64,000 nt of DNA from an uncultured Porphyromonadaceae bacterium (lineage in GTDB: Bacteria; Bacteroidota; Bacteroidia; Bacteroidales; Muribaculaceae). Where the stretch lies: positions 79,880 through 143,879 of the forward strand of contig CAMWSM010000001.1 in assembly GCA_947176915.1 (NCBI GenBank). Reading direction: 5' to 3'. Numbering within the stretch: the first letter of the stretch is position 1; the number at the start of each line of letters is the position of its first letter. Both the position numbers and the translations under genes were made by a program. Positions 16,803 to 24,459 of this stretch are shown piece after piece. The notes below the pieces were generated by a model, which was not told the origin of the DNA, ran no database searches, and saw only the letters and a list, made by a program, of their open reading frames with translations.

Positions 16803-17984
16803 ATGGCAAAAATTGGCAGCGTATTGACCACCCGGGGAAAAAAAGCGCTCCTGCTCGGAAGCGGTGAACTCGGCAAGGAGGTGGCTCTCGAACTTCAGCG
16901 ACTCGGAGTGGAGGTCGTGGCTTGTGATAAATATTCTAATGCTCCCGCCATGCAGGTGGCTCACCGTTCTCACGTGTTCAACATGCTTGATCCGGCAGAA
17001 CTCCGCAGGGTTGTGGAAATGGAGCAGCCCGATCACATAATTCCGGAGATTGAGGCTATTGCCACTCCCGCTCTTCTTGAGCTCGAAAAGGAGGGCTTCA
17101 ACGTTACTCCGACGGCTCGTGCCGCATGGCTGACGATGAACAGGGAGGGTATCCGCCGTCTTGCCGCCGAAGAATTGCAACTTCCTACCTCCCCTTATCG
17201 CTTCGCCTCCACCAAAGAGGAGTTTGACAAGGCAGTGGAGGAGATAGGGATTCCTTGTGTAGTGAAGCCAATCATGAGTTCGTCGGGCCACGGACAATCT
17301 ACGATCAAATCTTCGGAAGATATAGAAAAGGCATGGAAAGAGGCTCAGGAGGGAGGACGCGCCGGAGCCGGAAGGGTTATCGTAGAGGGTTTTGTAGATT
17401 TCGACTATGAAATTACCCTACTTACTGTAAGAAGCATATCAGGCACTACCTTCTGCGAACCGGTAGGACACATACAAGTGAACGGGGACTATCGTTATTC
17501 CTGGCAGCCTCAGCCAATGTCGCAGATAGCCATAGAGCAAGCGCGAGAAATCGCCAAGAAGATTACGGATGCCTTGGGGGGATATGGCATTTTCGGAGTT
17601 GAGCTGTTCATTAAAGGGGATAAGGTGATTTTCAGTGAGGTTTCTCCTCGTCCGCATGACACGGGGATGGTTACAATGATCTCTCAGGATTTATCGGAGT
17701 TTGCACTTCATGCGAGAGCGCTTTTGGGACTTCCGGTGCCTGCGATAGAATTTTACGGTCCTTCGGCTTCACGGGCAATAGTGGTGGAGGGAGACACAAA
17801 TTGCGTGGAGTTTGACAACCTGGAGGAGGTGCTTAAGGAGCCGGGCACTCAGATAAGACTTTTCGGCAAACCGGAAGTGCATGGACATCGCCGTATGGGT
17901 GTGATCCTGGCAAAGGATAAGAGCGTGGAAGCGGCAAGGGAGAAAGCTGAGAGAGCGTTCTCGAAATTGAAAATAAGTATCTAA
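16803..17984 (+). CDS. purT: Formate-dependent phosphoribosylglycinamide formyltransferase (GAR transformylase 2)
   Basis: A 393-residue ATP-grasp enzyme that makes formyl-GAR from GAR, formate and ATP in purine synthesis. The N-terminus has [18 protein letters not shown] and [18 protein letters not shown], both typical of PurT. The ATP-grasp core shows [17 protein letters not shown] (about residue 155) and metal-binding [23 protein letters not shown] (given here as a motif start at about 255). The length equals the usual 390-395. ATG 16803 is chosen because all conserved sequence starts there; the open frame continues upstream through a TTTCAA array to 16683. It is transcribed from the promoter at 16667 and diverges from the fimbrial operon. 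Confidence 0.93.
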   Translation: MAKIGSVLTTRGKKALLLGSGELGKEVALELQRLGVEVVACDKYSNAPAMQVAHRSHVFNMLDPAELRRVVEMEQPDHIIPEIEAIATPALLELEKEGFNVTPTARAAWLTMNREGIRRLAAEELQLPTSPYRFASTKEEFDKAVEEIGIPCVVKPIMSSSGHGQSTIKSSEDIEKAWKEAQEGGRAGAGRVIVEGFVDFDYEITLLTVRSISGTTFCEPVGHIQVNGDYRYSWQPQPMSQIAIEQAREIAKKITDALGGYGIFGVELFIKGDKVIFSEVSPRPHDTGMVTMISQDLSEFALHARALLGLPVPAIEFYGPSASRAIVVEGDTNCVEFDNLEEVLKEPGTQIRLFGKPEVHGHRRMGVILAKDKSVEAAREKAERAFSKLKISI

Positions 17985-18037
17985 GGGATGTTAAGGTGTT
18001 AAGGGGGAAGGGTTAAGGGTTAAGGATTAAGGGGATG
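17985..18037 (+). repeat. TTAAGGG-type degenerate tandem array
   Basis: Seven or so units of the type GTTAAGGG, GGTTAAGG and ATTAAGGG fill the gap between purT and the small membrane protein gene. The same unit returns at 25072-25126 (as its complement) and at 27651-27722. Confidence 0.8.
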
Positions 18038-18042
18038 AACTT

Positions 18043-18315
18043 ATGGGGCGGATGCAACGTTTTATTAGCAAACAAATGCTGGTAGATATGATTGCATCCG
18101 TTATTGTTTGGGCGGTGGTCGCCGCCTTACTTCTGATTGTTTTTGTGGCACGTATAGTGGCTGAGCATCATCGCTCCCTCCCTCCTGTCCATGCTGCCAA
18201 ACATCATAGACATTCCAAATTCATAGAGTTAGGCAAAGAGCGCGAGGAGTTTTTTGCCACCGGAGATTCTGATTTAATTCCCGGCGACGATTATGACATC
18301 TACTATAATTCCTGA
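18043..18315 (+). CDS. Small single-pass membrane protein, unknown function
   Basis: A 90-residue protein not recognised. Residues about 13-38 form one hydrophobic helix (DMIASVIVWAVVAALLLIVF), followed by a histidine-rich stretch (EHHRSLPPVHAAKHHRHSK) and an acidic tail (GDDYDIYYNS). It overlaps the start of thrE by 23 bp, which suggests translational coupling and supports its being real. The histidine-rich linker could bind metal. An alternative start lies at 18052. Confidence 0.5.
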   Translation: MGRMQRFISKQMLVDMIASVIVWAVVAALLLIVFVARIVAEHHRSLPPVHAAKHHRHSKFIELGKEREEFFATGDSDLIPGDDYDIYYNS

Positions 18316-19132
18316 ACCCTTTGAGTCGGTGTATCTTTCCGATGATCCTCTGACTCCAGTTGATGTAAACTGTTGCTCGAAGGAGGTGTGCCTCTTTCTG
18401 ACAGAATATGCCGAAAGGCTGTTAGGAGCCGGAGCCACGTGCATGCGCATAGAGAAAAATATCGAACGGATGGCGGCTACCTTCGGCAAGAAGGTAGAAC
18501 TCACCATCATGCCCCGCCACGTACACATGACCGTATGGCATCCGGGGGCTGATGATATCTACACTTATATCTCTACTGTCAAGCCGGCTCCTATCTCCTA
18601 TTCACTCAACACGCGCCTGAGCCAGCTGAGCTGGAATGTAGCCGACGATAATCTTTCGCTCCGGGAGACAGAGCGACGTTTCAGAAAGATCGTCTCTTCC
18701 GATTATGAGAACCCCTGGATGACACTTCTGTTGGCTTCGCTTGCCAACGCCTGCTTCTGCGGCATTTTCGGAGGGGACTGGATGGCTATGCTTATCGTGT
18801 TTATTGCTACGGCAACGGGGTTTAACCTTAAGCAGGTGCTTATGTCGAAACATGTGGACGGACGCGCCGTATTTTTTATCTGCGCTTTTGTCTCGGCAGT
18901 GATAGGCTCCACAGGCTATATCTTCCCTATAAGCAGCACCCCGGCGATTGCCGTAGGGACGAGTGTGCTTTATCTTGTGCCGGGCATTCCCTTTCTCAAT
19001 TCATTCAATGACTTGCTGTATAAGCATTACATCTGCGCGTTCTGCAGGTTTCTGGATGCCTTGGTGCTTACGGGTTGCCTTTCGTTAGGGCTTATCCTTG
19101 CCATGAAAATAATGAACGTTACCCTCTTTTAG
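18293..19132 (+). CDS. thrE: Threonine/serine exporter ThrE, N-terminal-domain subunit
   Basis: A 279-residue protein of the ThrE family, which exports threonine and serine through the inner membrane. The soluble N-terminal domain shows the family signature LLGAGATCMRIEKNIERMA (about residues 42-60) and the VELTIMPRHVHMTV strand. About five hydrophobic helices follow from residue about 140 (LLASLANACFCGIFGG, MLIVFIATATGFNLKQVL, FFICAFVSAVIGSTGYIF, GTSVLYLVPGIPFLNS). The length matches the separate N-terminal half found in Bacteroidota, whose partner is a ThrE_2 protein, here encoded 177 bp downstream. No other family fits as well. Confidence 0.85.
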   Translation: MTSTIIPEPFESVYLSDDPLTPVDVNCCSKEVCLFLTEYAERLLGAGATCMRIEKNIERMAATFGKKVELTIMPRHVHMTVWHPGADDIYTYISTVKPAPISYSLNTRLSQLSWNVADDNLSLRETERRFRKIVSSDYENPWMTLLLASLANACFCGIFGGDWMAMLIVFIATATGFNLKQVLMSKHVDGRAVFFICAFVSAVIGSTGYIFPISSTPAIAVGTSVLYLVPGIPFLNSFNDLLYKHYICAFCRFLDALVLTGCLSLGLILAMKIMNVTLF

Positions 19133-19135
19133 AAA

Positions 19136-19304
19136 AATAAGATGGTAAGATCAGAAAATAAGATGGTAAGGAAATAAGGGGGTAAGAAAACTCTCACCAT
19201 CTTATTTCCTTATTTTATTAACTCCCTATTTACTTAATTTCTTATTCTCTTAACCTCTTATTCCCTTAACTTCTTATTCTCTTAACTTCTTATTCCCTTA
19301 TTTG
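19136..19304 (+). repeat. Self-complementary TAAGRWGG/TTATTCCC tandem array
   Basis: The left half repeats units such as ATAAGATGGTAAG; after about 19190 the units switch to their complement (CACCATCTTATTTCC, then CTTATTCTC, CTTAACTTCTTATTC and so on). The halves can pair, so the whole spacer between the two ThrE genes could fold as one long imperfect hairpin. Confidence 0.85.
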
Positions 19305-19309
19305 CTTTT

Positions 19310-19795
19310 ATGTTAGTATTTGATTTATTGAAAGATGCGTTGTTTGCTGCCGTTGCGGCAATCGGGTTCGGAGCTATCAGCAGGATTCCCCGGAGAGCAT
19401 ACTTATGGTGCGGATTGATTGCGGCGATAGGTCATTCGCTGCGATTTCTACTGATGGGAGAGGCGTTAGGTTCGATGAATATAATAGTGGCTACGGCAAT
19501 CGCGGCATTTGTGATAGGCTCGTTATCGGTGTTTGTCTCCCCTTTCGCGCGCACTCCGGCGGAAGCATATCTCTTTCCCTCGCTATTGCCTATGATTCCC
19601 GGGATTTTTGCCTATAAGTCTTTCGGCGGGGCGGTGATGTGCATTTTGGGGAAGGATCCGGATATGTTTGATTTCTATTTCCGGCAGTTTACTCAAAATG
19701 GCTTTATCTGCATTTCCATTCTTATGGCGATGGTGATTTGCGCTACAATTCCGATCTTTATTTTTCGCTCAAGAGCTTTCAGGGCGACGAGGTGA
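19310..19795 (+). CDS. Threonine/serine exporter, ThrE_2 (DUF3815) subunit
   Basis: A 161-residue polytopic membrane protein of the ThrE_2 (DUF3815) family. Four or five hydrophobic helices are visible: ALFAAVAAIGFGAISRIP, GLIAAIGHSLRFLLM, IIVATAIAAFVIGSLSVFV and FICISILMAMVICATIPIF. The family signature PSLLPMIPGIFAYKSFGG sits at about residues 89-106. Together with the upstream ThrE N-domain protein it makes the complete two-polypeptide exporter. It ends 16 bp before a TCGGA tandem array. Confidence 0.85.
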   Translation: MLVFDLLKDALFAAVAAIGFGAISRIPRRAYLWCGLIAAIGHSLRFLLMGEALGSMNIIVATAIAAFVIGSLSVFVSPFARTPAEAYLFPSLLPMIPGIFAYKSFGGAVMCILGKDPDMFDFYFRQFTQNGFICISILMAMVICATIPIFIFRSRAFRATR

Positions 19796-19811
19796 GAGGG
19801 ATTCAGAATTT

Positions 19812-19958
19812 TTCGGAGCTTTCGGAGCTTTCGGAGGAATCGGAATTATCGGAGTTCTCAGAATTATCGGAGTTATCTGAGTTATCTGAGAATTCCGATA
19901 ACTCCGATAATTCCGAGAAAGTTAAGAGAAAGTTAAGAGGAAGTTAAGAGGAAGTTAG
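19812..19958 (+). repeat. Self-complementary TCGGA array plus GTTAAGAGGAA array
   Basis: Units of 8-9 bases (TTTCGGAGC, TATCGGAGT, TATCTGAGT) run to about 19890, then turn into their complement (AATTCCGATAACTCCGAT) to about 19918, giving a hairpin of roughly 100 bases. Four copies of an 11-base unit, AAGTTAAGAGG, follow to 19958. The block separates thrE_2 from the convergent four-helix-bundle pseudogene. Confidence 0.85.
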
Positions 19959-19962
19959 AGAA

Positions 19963-20519
19963 TTATTTTGAGTGGTTGGAGCGGTATTCGCGGCGCGCCC
20001 TGCTCATGGCTTCACGAATGCCTCCTGACTCAAGGAATCTGCGTTGCTGCGATTCCAATAGTTTGTCAAGAAGATATTGGGTCTGCCTGATCAAGGTGAT
20101 TGCAAGATTGCAGAATTCCTCTGCGGGAGTCTGCAAACTAATTCCCTATATTCTGACTCAAAACGGGGAGAACAAAGATAGGTTCTCAATTTATCAAGCC
20201 GTGGATGCCCCTTCTCCCAACGTGATAATTGCTTGAACCGGAGATAATCAATGTAATCTTCTTCCAGTTCACTTAATGAAGCCCGAGCCACATTGGTGAG
20301 TTTTATCTCTGTCTCTTTCGAAGTAGGCGCAGCAGCACTCCCCTCTACAATATTTTGTTTACATGAGCGAGCTGCCTGCTGCATCTGATCGGTTGTGCGT
20401 GAACCACGTGAAATAAAACGGTCTACAAACACCTCTGTGATTACAGAAACTATCGTGGCAAGTCTGTAGACTTTGAGGGAACGAACATCTCCGTTGTGGA
20501 TAATAAATTTCTCATTCAT
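19963..20519 (-). pseudogene. Frameshifted four-helix-bundle (23S rRNA intervening-sequence type) protein
   Basis: From the ATG at 20519 the frame encodes 142 residues of a four-helix-bundle protein (VYRLATIVSVITEVF, QMQQAARSCKQNIVEG and ASLSELEEDYIDYLRF are typical). It runs into a stop at 20091. The expected C-terminal suffix continues in another frame: NLAITLIRQTQYLLDKLLES, then GGIREAMSRARREYR, stopping at 19963. One frameshift near 20115-20140 would restore a product of about 184 residues. This is either a real mutation or a single-base sequencing error. The family's cellular role is unknown. A TAACTTTGC promoter lies 29 bp upstream of the ATG. Confidence 0.8.
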
Positions 20520-20547
20520 AAAAAAAACGAGCTGAATGGGTTATGAG

Positions 20548-20556
20548 GCAAAGTTA
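20548..20556 (-). promoter_or_regulatory. Promoter -7 box of the four-helix-bundle gene
   Basis: TAACTTTGC on the minus strand, 29 bp upstream of the ATG at 20519. It faces away from the Ter cluster promoter about 90 bp to the right. Confidence 0.65.
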
Positions 20557-20598
20557 TATATTTTCGGGATTCATTCAAAATGGAGATCGTATATAAAA

Positions 20599-20616
20599 AC
20601 ATGTTTTAAAACATGT
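20599..20616. promoter_or_regulatory. Perfect 18-bp palindrome, candidate operator of the Ter cluster
   Basis: ACATGTTTTAAAACATGT reads the same on both strands. It lies about 28 bp upstream of the TAAATTTG box of terD and about 43 bp upstream of the divergent promoter, a position suited to a dimeric repressor or activator. No cognate regulator gene is seen nearby. Confidence 0.55.
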
Positions 20617-20643
20617 TTGGAGGATATATCAAACTATTTTGTT

Positions 20644-20652
20644 TAAATTTGT
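20644..20652 (+). promoter_or_regulatory. Promoter -7 box of the Ter cluster
   Basis: TAAATTTGT fits TAnnTTTG, 107 bp before the first terD ATG. Confidence 0.6.
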
Positions 20653-20758
20653 GGTAAAGAAAGCATTTACCTTTCTCTTTTTTTATTATTATATAACAGT
20701 AGGATTTCAGATCTTCCCTACCGACTTTCTTCTTATAACTCTAATATCATAATAGATT

Positions 20759-21373
20759 ATGGCTATAAATCTCGTAAAAGGACAACGTGTTGAAATAGGA
20801 CTCTCCCGCCTAATAGTAGAAATGGGATGGAAAGTAAATCCCGATGCAGACCCACCCTACGATCTTGACGCTTCCACTTTCCTGCTTCGTAAGAATAATG
20901 AGATCGGCGTGGAGGAGGATTTCGTTTTTTATGGATCACCTAACACCAAAGAGACACCCGATGGGAGCAGACCCATGTCGAAAGACGGGAGCGTGTTAGG
21001 GGCAGTGGACGACAGAGGAGATGACGATGATAACACAGGCATCGGCGAGGAATCAATTGAAGTGGATCTCTCCAAGACAGATCCGCTGATTGATCAGATT
21101 CTTTTCACGGCAAGCATCTACTGGGAAAAGGGTTCCAAGAGTGAGAGATATAATTTCGGACAGGTCAGGAATGCCTATATCCTCATTAAGGATGCGGTGA
21201 GCGGTGAAGAGATCTGCCGCTATGATCTCGACGAGGATTTCTCCACAGCCAAAGGGGTGGAGTTCGGACGGCTTTACAGAAGGAACGGCGCATGGAAATT
21301 TGAAGCCGTGGGCATCCCCTATACTGACGGGCTGGAACCTATCGTGCGCAAATATGCGTCGCGATTTATGTAA
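20759..21373 (+). CDS. terD: TerD family stress protein (1 of 3)
   Basis: A 204-residue TerD-domain protein. TerD domains bind Ca2+ and act in Ter stress systems (tellurite, phage, pore-forming and oxidative insults). The opening MAINLVKGQRVEIGLSRL and DLDASTFLL are diagnostic, followed by a calcium-ligand region rich in Asp (DDRGDDDDNTGIGEESIEVD), FGQVRNAYILIKD and RYDLDEDFSTAKGVEFGRLY. It is slightly longer than the usual 190 residues because of an insert before the acidic region. It is the first gene of a ten-gene cluster and has its own promoter about 110 bp upstream. Confidence 0.93.
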   Translation: MAINLVKGQRVEIGLSRLIVEMGWKVNPDADPPYDLDASTFLLRKNNEIGVEEDFVFYGSPNTKETPDGSRPMSKDGSVLGAVDDRGDDDDNTGIGEESIEVDLSKTDPLIDQILFTASIYWEKGSKSERYNFGQVRNAYILIKDAVSGEEICRYDLDEDFSTAKGVEFGRLYRRNGAWKFEAVGIPYTDGLEPIVRKYASRFM

Positions 21374-21453
21374 AGTTGCGGAAAATCCGCCACTGCCTGT
21401 CATCCTTTTTTCTGCAAAGTTGCGAAAGTGCATCCGAAACTCTTTTGAAAGGC

Positions 21454-21462
21454 TAACTTTGC
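21454..21462 (+). promoter_or_regulatory. Promoter -7 box inside the Ter cluster
   Basis: TAACTTTGC, 100 bp before the second terD ATG. It suggests that the downstream genes have a second promoter. It follows a TTGCG/AAAGTTGCG-rich spacer, and a CTCTCCCGAGAG hairpin lies just downstream. Confidence 0.65.
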
Positions 21463-21517
21463 ATCATCAAAATCGACAAACACCTCTCCCGAGAGGTAAA
21501 CGCTTTTGATCTTAAAT

Positions 21518-21559
21518 CCTCAACTTTCAATTTTCAACTTTAAATTTTCAATTTTCAAA
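21518..21559 (+). repeat. TTTTCAA/CTTTCAA tandem array before terD 2
   Basis: About six units of the type CTTTCAA and TTTTCAA end four bases before the ATG at 21563. The same unit makes up the purT leader at 16683-16798 and recurs before the HU promoter near 63499. Confidence 0.75.
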
Positions 21560-21562
21560 GAT

Positions 21563-22117
21563 ATGGCTATAAATCTCGAAAAAGGACAGCGTGTGGCTGT
21601 CGAACTTCCCAAGTTCACGATCGGACTTGGATGGGACGTGAACAGTTCTTCTACGGGCACTGACTTCGACCTTGACGCCTCTGCCTTCATCATGGGAGAG
21701 AACGGCAAGATTCTTGCAGACGAGTTCTTCGTTTTCTACAATAACCTGAAATCGCCTGACGGAGCCGTAGAGCATACCGGGGATAACCGCACAGGGGAAG
21801 GTGAAGGGGATGACGAAAGCATCCGCATCGATCTTTCAAAGATAGATCCTCGGGCTACTCAGATAACCTTCGTTGTAACAATTCATGAGGCAGATTCCCG
21901 CCGTCAGAATTTCGGTCAGGTAAGAAATGCTTTCATCCGCATCTACGACAGCGCTACGGGAGAGGAGATCATGCGCTATGATCTTGATGAGGATTTCTCA
22001 GTGGAGACAGCAGTGGAGTTCGGAAGGCTCTATAAGAGAAACGGACAGTGGAAGTTTGAGGCGATCGGCACCGGTCAGAAAGCGGGGTTGGCGCAATATT
22101 TGGAGAAGTATAATTGA
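21563..22117 (+). CDS. terD: TerD family stress protein (2 of 3)
   Basis: A 184-residue TerD protein of standard length and the most typical of the three: MAINLEKGQRVAVELPKF, DFDLDASAFIMGENGKIL, SPDGAVEHTGDNRTGEGEGD, FGQVRNAFIRIYDSATGEE and RYDLDEDFSVETAVEFGRLY. All acidic residues expected for Ca2+ binding are present. ATG 21563 is used because the homology starts there; the frame is open upstream to 21506 through a TTTCAA array. It probably arose by duplication of the neighbouring terD and shares its central motifs. Confidence 0.95.
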   Translation: MAINLEKGQRVAVELPKFTIGLGWDVNSSSTGTDFDLDASAFIMGENGKILADEFFVFYNNLKSPDGAVEHTGDNRTGEGEGDDESIRIDLSKIDPRATQITFVVTIHEADSRRQNFGQVRNAFIRIYDSATGEEIMRYDLDEDFSVETAVEFGRLYKRNGQWKFEAIGTGQKAGLAQYLEKYN

Positions 22118-22276
22118 GGCGTTAGGCATTAGGCATTAGGCGTTAGGTGTTAGGCGTTAGGCATTAGGGACGAGGCGCGAGATGCTGACTCATACCATTA
22201 AAAATCAAATTTTACGGCTTTGGACCTTGCCTCGGACCTCAGACCTCGAGCCTAATGCCTAAAGCCTAAAGCCTAA
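22118..22276 (+). repeat. Self-complementary TTAGGCR tandem array
   Basis: The left half repeats TTAGGCG and TTAGGCA about seven times (to about 22168). After a middle segment, the right half repeats the complement (GCCTAATGCCTAAAGCC and so on, 22248-22276), so the spacer could fold on itself. The same unit is used at 24421-24458 and 62501-62690. Confidence 0.88.
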
Positions 22277-22306
22277 AAAATTTTTTAAATTTCAATTTTA
22301 ATTATT

Positions 22307-22972
22307 ATGGCTATCAGACTTGAAAAAGGACAGAAGATAAATCTTGAGAAAAATAATGGCTCCAAACTCACTGAATTTTGCGTGGGCTGCAACTGGGGCG
22401 CAATAGTAACATCAGGGGGATTCCTCGGACTGGGTAAAAAGACTCAGGATGTTGACCTCGATTTGAGCTGCCTGATGATCGACGCTAACGGGAATATATG
22501 CGATCATATCTATTCACCCCTTTACCGTACAGATTTCCTCGGGCGATATGGAATGCCTCCCGGCAAAGTAGACTCCCTTGACGGAGCGATGCACCACAGC
22601 GGTGATGACCTCCAGGGGGATCAGGGGGGCGACGATGGTCTTGACAATGAAATCATCACTGTCAACCTGAATCGTGTGAGTCCGAACGTGAATCAGATTT
22701 TCTTCTTCCTGAACAACTGTGGCAAAGAGGATTTCTCCCAGATACCCTACGCTTCCATCAGAATGTATGAGGGGACTCCGTCAAGAGTAAAAGAGGTGTT
22801 CGCTTCCTACGATGTGGCAGCAGAGCCAAGGTATCGCGGGGCTACGGCACTTATAATGGGCAAGCTTTACCGCCGCAACGGGGAATGGAAATTCTCAGCC
22901 ATCGGCGATGCCTATCCCGACAAAAATATCTGTGAGACTATCCAACGGATAGCAACAAATTACGCAAAATAA
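22307..22972 (+). CDS. Divergent TerD/TerX-like protein (3 of 3)
   Basis: A 221-residue TerD-superfamily protein. It opens MAIRLEKGQKINLEKNNG and keeps VDLDLSCLMIDANGNI, SLDGAMHHSGDD and GKLYRRNGEWKFSAIGD. It carries an extra glycine-rich segment at about residues 38-50 (TSGGFLGLGKK) and a longer acidic loop (GDQGGDDGLDNE), and the FGQVRNA motif has become FSQIPYASIRMYE. It fits the TerX/TerZ-like subgroup. It ends five bases before the first vWA gene, so the two are almost certainly co-translated from one message. Confidence 0.88.
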   Translation: MAIRLEKGQKINLEKNNGSKLTEFCVGCNWGAIVTSGGFLGLGKKTQDVDLDLSCLMIDANGNICDHIYSPLYRTDFLGRYGMPPGKVDSLDGAMHHSGDDLQGDQGGDDGLDNEIITVNLNRVSPNVNQIFFFLNNCGKEDFSQIPYASIRMYEGTPSRVKEVFASYDVAAEPRYRGATALIMGKLYRRNGEWKFSAIGDAYPDKNICETIQRIATNYAK

Positions 22973-22977
22973 AAATT

Positions 22978-23616
22978 ATGAGAAAACTACCGGTTTACAT
23001 TCTTCTCGACACCTCCGGCTCAATGTATGGTGAGCCTATCGAGGCAGTAAAGAACGGACTGCAGGTGCTCACAAGCACTCTGACCTCCGATCCATACGCT
23101 CTTGAAACCGCCTATCTGAGTGTCATCACTTTTGACAGCACAGCCAAACAGGCTGTGCCCCTCACGGAGATAGCCGCTTTCCAACCACCGCAGCTTAAGG
23201 CTTCAGGATGCACCGCTCTTGGGGAGGCGCTTCAACTCGTGGCTCAATGTGCTGACCAGGAAGTGATCAAAACCACTCCTGAAAAGAAAGGAGACTGGAA
23301 GCCGCTCGTCTTCATCATGACAGACGGAGAGCCTACGGATGATATCCGCAAAGGTCTTGAGGATTTCAAGAGCAGGAAGTGGGGAATGGTAGTGGCTTGC
23401 GCAGCGGGAGCAGGAGCCAACACCAATACGCTGAAGCAGATCACTGAGAACGTGGTGTCGCTCGACACAGCCGACAGCGCCACAATCCGCCAATTCTTCA
23501 AATGGGTGTCAGCTTCCGTTCAGGCTAACAGTGTGAAGGTTGATGAAGGGAAAGGGGAAATCAACTCCATAGGAGAGCTTCCGCCTCCGCCGCCTGAGGT
23601 AAATATCGTGATTTAA
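22978..23616 (+). CDS. terY: TerY-like von Willebrand factor A domain protein (1 of 3)
   Basis: A 212-residue vWA protein made almost entirely of one domain. The metal-ion-dependent adhesion site is complete: DTSGSM (about residues 11-16), a Thr in GCTALGEAL, and FIMTDGEPTDD. The sequence lacks a signal peptide, so it acts in the cytoplasm. It ends with a short proline-rich tail (PPPPPEVNIVI) that is nearly the same in the next vWA protein. In Ter systems, TerY proteins are thought to scaffold metal-dependent complexes with TerD and phosphatase/kinase partners encoded alongside. Confidence 0.9.
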   Translation: MRKLPVYILLDTSGSMYGEPIEAVKNGLQVLTSTLTSDPYALETAYLSVITFDSTAKQAVPLTEIAAFQPPQLKASGCTALGEALQLVAQCADQEVIKTTPEKKGDWKPLVFIMTDGEPTDDIRKGLEDFKSRKWGMVVACAAGAGANTNTLKQITENVVSLDTADSATIRQFFKWVSASVQANSVKVDEGKGEINSIGELPPPPPEVNIVI

Positions 23617-23629
23617 TTTATCGGAATTT

Positions 23630-23728
23630 AGAAAGAGGATATATTGAAGTTAGCTTTTTAGGGCGCAGCGGGATTGCGGAGCAATCCCCTCCCAGGCATT
23701 ACTCTTAATTTTGATATATCCTCTTTCT
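23630..23728. repeat. Nested palindromic repeat R2, copy A
   Basis: Outer arms AGAAAGAGGATATATTGAA (23630-23648) and its near complement (23710-23728) enclose a GC-rich core at 23670-23702 in which GGATTGC pairs with GCAATCC, followed by CCTCCCAGGCATTAC. The same core occurs twice, in opposite orientations, at 43591-43710, beside a similar outer hairpin. It sits between two vWA genes; the end is followed by a TTATTTCC array to about 23765. Confidence 0.85.
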
Positions 23729-23785
23729 TCCTCTTATTTCCTTATTTTCTTATTTCCTTATTTTATAATTCTCTATCCTTCTAAG

Positions 23786-24421
23786 ATGCGTATTCTTCCC
23801 GTATATCTTCTTATCGACACTTCCGGCTCCATGCATGGCGAGCCGATAGAATCCGTCAAGGTTGGCTTGGAGGCGCTTGTCAGCAGCCTGCGTCAAGAGC
23901 CGGCTGCCTTGGAATCGGTTGCTCTCAGCATCATCACTTTCGATAAGGATGTGAAGCAAATTCTCCCCCTCACTCCGCTTGACGAACTCCAGCTTCCGGA
24001 AATCACTACTCCTGAAAGCGGACCCACTCACACCGGACTTGCCTTGCAACTGTTGTGCGAAAGAGTTGACAAGGAGGTGAAAAAGGGCACTGCCGAGACA
24101 AAAGGGGATTGGAAACCACTGCTCTTTATAATGACCGATGGAAAGCCCTCCGACAGCAAACTATATAAGGATATGATCGAGGAGGTAAAGAAACGTCATT
24201 TCGGAAATATAGTGGCGTGTGCAGCCGGACCGTCAGCCAAAGCGGAGGAATTGCTGAAACTTACGGATAAGGTGGTGTCGTTAGACACGCTTGACAGCAC
24301 AGCCTTCAAGAAATTCTTCAAATGGGTTTCCGACTCTATCAATATCGGCAGTCAGAGTGTAGGCGCCACAGACGACATCGCCCTACCACCTCCACCCCCG
24401 GAAGTGAACCTCATCCTCTAA
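23786..24421 (+). CDS. terY: TerY-like von Willebrand factor A domain protein (2 of 3)
   Basis: A 211-residue vWA protein, a close paralogue of its upstream neighbour. The ion site is DTSGSM, with a Thr in GPTHTGLALQ and FIMTDGKPSDSK. It ends in the same PPPPPEVN tail. It is cytoplasmic and has no signal peptide. ATG 23786 is chosen because MRILPVYLLIDTSGSM aligns with the start of the previous gene; the upstream open frame to 23711 reads through a TTATTTCC array and codes for a spurious hydrophobic stretch. Confidence 0.9.
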   Translation: MRILPVYLLIDTSGSMHGEPIESVKVGLEALVSSLRQEPAALESVALSIITFDKDVKQILPLTPLDELQLPEITTPESGPTHTGLALQLLCERVDKEVKKGTAETKGDWKPLLFIMTDGKPSDSKLYKDMIEEVKKRHFGNIVACAAGPSAKAEELLKLTDKVVSLDTLDSTAFKKFFKWVSDSINIGSQSVGATDDIALPPPPPEVNLIL

Positions 24422-24458
24422 AACCTAAAGCCTAAAGACTAACGTCTAAAACCTAAAT
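24421..24458 (+). repeat. CCTAAAG/TCTAAAA tandem array
   Basis: Five to six 7-base units (AACCTAA, AGCCTAA, AGACTAA, CGTCTAA) fill the space from the stop codon of one gene to one base before the ATG of the next. It is the complement of the TTAGGC unit used at 22118. Confidence 0.7.
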
Positions 24459-24459
24459 T

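Noticed and set aside
22118-22276. CRISPR array
   Set aside because: The units are only 6-8 bases, adjacent and degenerate, with no spacers and no cas genes in the window.
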